From Gemmatimonadales bacterium (GTDB lineage: Bacteria > Gemmatimonadota > Gemmatimonadetes > Palauibacterales > Palauibacteraceae): a stretch of DNA of 6,678 nt. Of this stretch, positions 6,502-6,678 are shown one piece after another. A program made the position numbers and the translations under genes. The notes under the pieces were generated by a model, which did no database searches, was not told the origin of the DNA, and was given only the letters and a program-made list of their open reading frames with translations. The stretch is from the NCBI GenBank assembly GCA_030636765.1, contig DAOVWI010000119.1, positions 1-6,678 of the forward strand, given 5' to 3'. Within the stretch, counting starts at the first letter, position 1. Each line of letters starts with the position of its first letter.

Positions 6502-6678
6502 CATGAGCGAGAGGTTCTTCGGTCGTGGCTGGAGCTACGAGCGGAGCGAGGTTTAGCCGGATGGGAAGACTGGGTCTGCCGAGCGAAAAGGGATCGCCAG
6601 CCCATGATCCGTCACTGCATTGATGTCCTTCGATACTAGTCGCACGGCAGAGGAGCCGGCAGCGTCCAATCCGCGACC

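Larger units (their letters stand above)
6367..6678. other. Region upstream of the ABC operon, no supported gene
   Basis: About 310 bases precede the chosen ATPase start. They contain two inverted repeats (listed separately). I do not recognise a tRNA, a riboswitch such as the c-di-AMP (ydaO) class that precedes some osmolyte transporters, or a convincing sigma70 promoter on the minus strand. The minus-strand frame entering from the right edge is open for 41 codons to a TAA at 6555-6553, but with only about 60% G/C at third positions, well below the neighbouring genes, so it may be either a gene end or chance. Confidence 0.5.

Noticed and set aside
6367..6504. Extension of the ATPase to ATG 6504 (46 extra residues).
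   Set aside because: The extension has weaker codon bias than the core, no family resemblance and no ribosome binding site, and it spans inverted repeats. GTG 6366 gives a normal-length protein. The longer form is not fully excluded.
6623..6678. ATG at 6623 opening a plus-strand frame (MSFDTSRTAEEP...) to the right edge.
   Set aside because: Only 18 codons are visible, there is no ribosome binding site and no recognisable motif. Too little to call a gene.

Overview
This GC-rich, gene-dense bacterial window looks like ordinary chromosome from a free-living organism. The strong preference for G or C at third codon positions does not fix the phylum. I recognise six protein genes and see no RNA genes, insertion sequences, phage genes or CRISPR arrays. 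I found no previously undescribed system. The points worth a second look are small: regulatory repeats, uncertain start codons and the reduced make-up of a transporter cassette.

Layout, left to right: (1) the 3' part of a class 1 dihydroorotate dehydrogenase gene (pyrimidine synthesis) runs rightward off the left edge. (2) A small DUF2784 membrane protein gene on the minus strand and an alpha/beta hydrolase gene of the monoacylglycerol lipase type on the plus strand are divergent, and their 5' ends overlap. (3) A large acyl-CoA dehydrogenase gene on the minus strand converges on the hydrolase, with 30 bases between the two stop codons. (4) A 170-base gap holds a pair of near-identical 18-base direct repeats just upstream of the dehydrogenase and a bulged hairpin that may end the next operon. 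(5) A three-gene minus-strand operon (ATPase, permease, substrate-binding lipoprotein) encodes an osmoprotectant (glycine betaine/choline/carnitine-like) ABC importer of the OpuC/Osm type. (6) About 310 bases at the right edge contain two inverted repeats upstream of that operon and no gene I can support.

How the genes work together: the ABC cassette is a self-contained uptake system. The lipoprotein captures a quaternary amine outside the membrane, a single permease gene probably supplies a homodimeric channel, and the ATPase powers import. The hydrolase (release of fatty acids from glycerides or related esters) and the acyl-CoA dehydrogenase (first step of beta-oxidation) both fit lipid breakdown. 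They are transcribed towards each other, so this link is thematic and not an operon. The dihydroorotate dehydrogenase and the DUF2784 gene have no evident tie to the rest.
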